A DNA stretch of 64,000 nucleotides from Procambarus clarkii (taxonomy: Eukaryota; Arthropoda; Malacostraca; Decapoda; Cambaridae): positions 20,437,499 through 20,501,498 of the forward strand of contig NC_091227.1 in the NCBI RefSeq assembly GCF_040958095.1. The letters run 5' to 3'. This document shows, one piece after another, positions 61,108 through 64,000 of this stretch (position 1 is the first letter of the stretch; each line of letters opens with the position of its first letter). Made by a program: the position numbers and the translations under genes. The notes under the pieces were generated by a model. It was given only the letters and a program-made list of their open reading frames with translations, was not told the origin of the DNA and ran no database searches.

Positions 61108-61261
61108 CGTTGTGTTATGGTCCAGAGTCGTCACGTTATCAACCACAAATAATGCTCGGCAGGAAAATATCTCTCACTGAAATATTTTGTCAAATTGACA
61201 AAATTTATAGATTATTTCAGTAATTGTAATCAATAACAAACAGTTTTTAAGTATATTCATC

Positions 61262-61485
61262 GAAGCAAGCGATGAGCTTCGAATTGAGAGAGGGAGGGAA
61301 ATACCAAGGAAAAGCGCCAAGCCATTACGACTATCTAGCACTGGGAAGGGGTCAGGATAAGGATTTGGGATGGGACGGGGAGAAAGAAATGGTGCCTAAC
61401 CACTTGGACGGTCGGGGATTGAACGCCGACCTGCATGAAGCGAGACCGTCGCTCTACCGTCCAATCCAAGTAGTTGGGTAGCTTC
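61262..61485 (-). mobile_element. tRNA-derived SINE, near full length
   Basis: On the minus strand from 61475: tRNA-like head with A box (GGTAGAGCGACGG) and B box (GCGTTCAATCCCCG), then CATCCCAAATCC, then a tail AGTGCTAGATAGTCGTAATG and GGCTTGGCGCTTTTCC. The same order is seen at 62785-62970. Just upstream of the mRpS31 start. Confidence 0.8.
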
Positions 61486-61676
61486 GAACTGAGTTACATG
61501 AAGTTTTGATCTATATTGTAAATTTAGAAAGTATATTTAAATTCGTATTAAAAGATTAGTGAACAATACAGTTCATTATTAACAAGTGATTCATTACAAT
61601 TTTTCGAATACTAAATATATAATTAATGTCTATCTCACAAATAGACAAAGATACTCTCTATCTTCAATGATATTAC

Positions 61677-61740
61677 CTGAGGACCACCAACACTAGTGGC
61701 CTCGACGCGGACAGGAAGCCGGCGGCTTGTCGAAATTTAA
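61677..61740 (-). other. Candidate 5' non-coding exon of mRpS31
   Basis: A GC-rich island in AT-rich DNA. On the minus strand it ends CCTCAG|GTAATA, a good donor. A matching acceptor (AAATATTTCAG|TGAGAG) lies at 61176/61177, about 70 nt before the ATG. If used, the 500-bp leader intron would contain the SINE at 61262-61485. There is no transcript evidence. Confidence 0.3.
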
Positions 61741-61947
61741 CCAAAAAGAAGGTATAATTTCCTAAATAAGTTTCTAAACCAAAGAGATAGCTATCCCGAT
61801 AAAGATTTATTTCCTCTCTTGACAAAACTGGAATGCCAATAAAAAAGTCTATTCCTAAGCGTGTTAATAAAAAAGAAATGACAGAAGATAAAGTAATTAA
61901 CAGCAGATTTTGTTCTTAGTTTCATACGTATAACGTGAAGTACACAG

Positions 61948-62105
61948 CAGTGTTGTTGTTGTTGTTGTTGTTATAGATTTAGCTACTCGGAACAAGTTCC
62001 AAGTAGCACGGGCTATGGTGAGCCCGTAGCTTACCTGGCACAGGAGCGGGGCAAGTAGCACGGGCTATAGTGAGCCCGTAGTGGACTTCCTGACACAGGA
62101 GCAGT
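61948..62105. mobile_element. Dispersed element with CGGGCTATGGTGAGCCCG hairpins
   Basis: A (TTG)n run leads into TAGCTACTCGGAACAAGTTC and then two copies of a unit of about 56 bp containing CACGGGCTATGGTGAGCCCG and CTGGCACAGGAGCGGGGCAA. The reverse complement of this unit makes up the minisatellite at 10206-10640. Confidence 0.7.
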
Positions 62106-62169
62106 GCTGTGTGTCTCGTGTCCACAGCAGTGTGCTGCTACCATGTTATATATGAGGAGGCCACAGAGT

Positions 62170-62200
62170 ATAGGCCTTACGGGCTATTCATGCCCGTGCC
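62170..62200. repeat. ACGGGCTATTCATGCCCGTG hairpin motif
   Basis: Self-complementary ACGGGC-TATTCAT-GCCCGT also occurs at about 62989-63012 (GGGCTATTCATGCCCGTGCC). It is analogous in form to the hairpins in the element at 61948-62105. Confidence 0.6.
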
Positions 62201-62784
62201 GTATTTTTTTATTGTCTCAATAAACATACTTGAACTTGAAGTGGACTTTAATGTTTTTTTCGGCAGCTTTATTTCCTTAGTTTCCGAGCTGTTTTCTTTA
62301 CCGTGTATGTTGTAATAAACTATTCCTATATTTACAGTTGTTTCTCCCTGTGAAGATTATTAAACAATGGTGATTATAAGGGCGCGGAAGTTCAGCCTGG
62401 CCAGGGCCGCCAGCAGCCCTTGGGCCCGCCCCGGCAGCACCCAGTCTTTAATTTGGCACCTTTGTGGCACCTTTGTGGCACCTTGGTATAGCCTAACATA
62501 TATATATACACTGGCTGCCTGTCCCCCTACACAATGATTTATTATTACCTAATATTTTATCATTTAATTTAAATATTAAATAAAATAATTTATTTATTTA
62601 TTATAGTAAGTACTTAATAATTTAATAATAAGTAGTAAGTACATAAAAATGATTAAAAAGTACAGTTTAGTCATAGGAGATTCCTAGATTGGAATTCACT
62701 ACCAAATTTCAATATATCCAAGTATTTTTAGTGTGAAATTCTGTTATTATATGCATAAATTGTTGTTTTAATAATATTACGCTT

Positions 62785-62970
62785 AACCACTTGGGCTGGA
62801 CGGTAGAGCGACGGTCTCGTTTCCTACAGGTCCACGTTCAATCCCCGACCGCCCAAGAGGGAGGTCCTTTCCCCCGTTCCATCCTAAATCCGCATCCTGA
62901 TCCCTTCCGAGTGCTATATGGTCGTAATGGTTTGGCGCTTTCACTTGATAGTTCTCCACCCCCCTGAATA
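62785..62970 (+). mobile_element. tRNA-derived SINE
   Basis: Plus strand: ACCACTTGGGCTGGACGGTA, A box GGTAGAGCGACGG, B box ACGTTCAATCCCCGACC, then CATCCTAAATCC, and tail GAGTGCTATATGGTCGTAAT with TTTGGCGCTTTCACTTGATA. Same family as 61262-61485 (minus). Confidence 0.8.
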
Positions 62971-63223
62971 ATATTACGAGAGCAGTATTTACGGGCTATT
63001 CATGCCCGTGCCACCTCTTGGGTGGCTTAATCTTCATCAATCAAGAGCAGTACGGCCTAACCAGACATAATATGATGATATCCTGAACAGTTGACAAATA
63101 AAAGTAATTGCGGAACTCCAGTTATCTAATACTTATCATAAATGGTATAAAACCTTCTCATAAGCAATTCGGAAGTAATAATAACACAGCTGATGCCATC
63201 TGTCGGCAGAAGAGAACACTATC

Positions 63224-63226
<3 letters not shown>

Positions 63227-63265
<39 letters not shown>

Positions 63266-64000
63266 CTTTTTAGCAGGGATAATCCTGCGCGGGCCCTAAG
63301 CCTCTGGCTGGCCCACTAAGTGACGCTTGTTTCTGTATTACCTGGGCGGAGGATGAGTATTCATGACTCGTATGGTCGCTTCAGTAAGATTTTGCCCTAT
63401 GTGTTTAACAACTTCCTCTGCTCTGTTGAATCTAAGTTGAAATCTTAACGGGTTTGTAACTGTGCACTGTGTTAGATAATGTTCCAGTGGTGCTTGTCGG
63501 GCATTTCTCCACAGTGTTGACATTTCCTCTCATCTTCCGGAACCTGTAAGCCGATTTCCCATACACATGGGTATCCAAGCCTGATGCGATGTAAGTGCAC
63601 TTCTGTTGTTCTACTGCCCCCTTTCATCAAACTAAGTGGTTCGTAGTTGGTTGAATTCTTGTACCAACCCGCAGATCCTGAAGTTGCAACTGCTGTGGTG
63701 TGGTCACTGTACATCTTTCGCATTGCTCTGTTTAGAATTACTTTCTTCATCTGAGATAGACTCTGTGGTACGTAAATGTCTACATTTCTCCTCTTAGTAG
63801 CAAGTTTTGCAGCTTCGTCTGCAATGTCATTTCCTATTAGACCCACATGACTTGGCACCCAGTTGATAAGTACCCGTCGGCCTTGTCGTTTGAGTGTGTG
63901 CATGAATGATAAGACATTTGTGATCAGATGGATGTTATCACATATGTGTTCTTGTTGCAAGGTTTCAATGGCGGTTCTCGAATCTGTATGGATGATAACA
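63227..64000 (-). mobile_element. LINE 3' part: RNase H domain, zinc knuckle, poly(A) tail; 5' side beyond window
   Basis: Plus-strand poly-T at 63227-63265 is the poly(A) tail on the minus strand. Upstream of it the minus frame (63960-63472) contains WVPSHVGLIGNDIADEAAK, the RNase H H-x-G-x-x-G-N-x-x-A-D motif, then HRIRLGYPCVWEIGL and a CQHCGEMPDKHH knuckle. The frame breaks at about 63480-63495 and continues in another frame (EHYLTQCTVTNPLRF) to a stop at 63338. A single-base frameshift therefore inactivates this copy. RNase H plus a C-terminal knuckle suggests the I/Jockey side of non-LTR elements. The element continues past 64000. Confidence 0.85.

Overview
The window looks like a scaffold piece from a large, repeat-rich arthropod nuclear genome, most likely a decapod crustacean. 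The basis is as follows. The one gene I can name, mRpS31, is interrupted by GT-AG introns. Both promoters I can define use a TATA box with an arthropod-type TCAGT initiator 32 bp downstream. The interspersed elements (tRNA-headed SINEs, CR1-like LINE 3' ends, long-armed foldback MITEs) match families I remember from crayfish, crabs and shrimp. I could not run a search, so the taxon is an inference. Nothing here is prokaryotic: there are no operons and no CRISPR, and nearly all long open frames are readings of minisatellites whose period is a multiple of 3.

Layout. (1) 1-23,500 is a dense patchwork of minisatellites (periods of about 10, 15/30, 21, 26, 29, 30, 31, 33, 34, 42/56 and 168 bp), microsatellites, SINE, LINE and MITE pieces. 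Two short genes lie among them. Gene A (minus, CDS 3077-5145, TATA/Inr promoter near 5308-5340, poly(A) signal at 2661-2666) encodes an unrecognised 149-residue single-pass membrane protein with a signal peptide. Gene B (plus, promoter at 19391-19490, candidate exons to 21354, AATAAA at 21428) is less certain in its coding part. (2) 23,501-24,000 is a 500-base run of N. (3) 24,001-45,704 is a satellite array of about 17.7 copies of a 1,224-bp unit. Each unit holds about 32 degenerate 23-bp monomers (about 730 bp) and a linker of about 490 bp. (4) 45,705-64,000 is lower-copy AT-rich DNA holding the seven-exon nuclear gene for mitochondrial small-subunit ribosomal protein mS31 (minus, 48,527-61,107). 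Its introns host opposite-strand LINE fragments, a degenerate pseudogene, a MITE and a strong hairpin. The right edge cuts through a LINE with an RNase H domain.

The genes do not form a pathway; they are separate loci. The most unusual object is the satellite. It shows nested periodicity (23 bp, then 1,224 bp, then a three-unit super-period of about 3.67 kb in its left half). Its edge units are divergent, and its linker is recognisably related to a dispersed foldback element about 20 kb away inside an intron of gene A.
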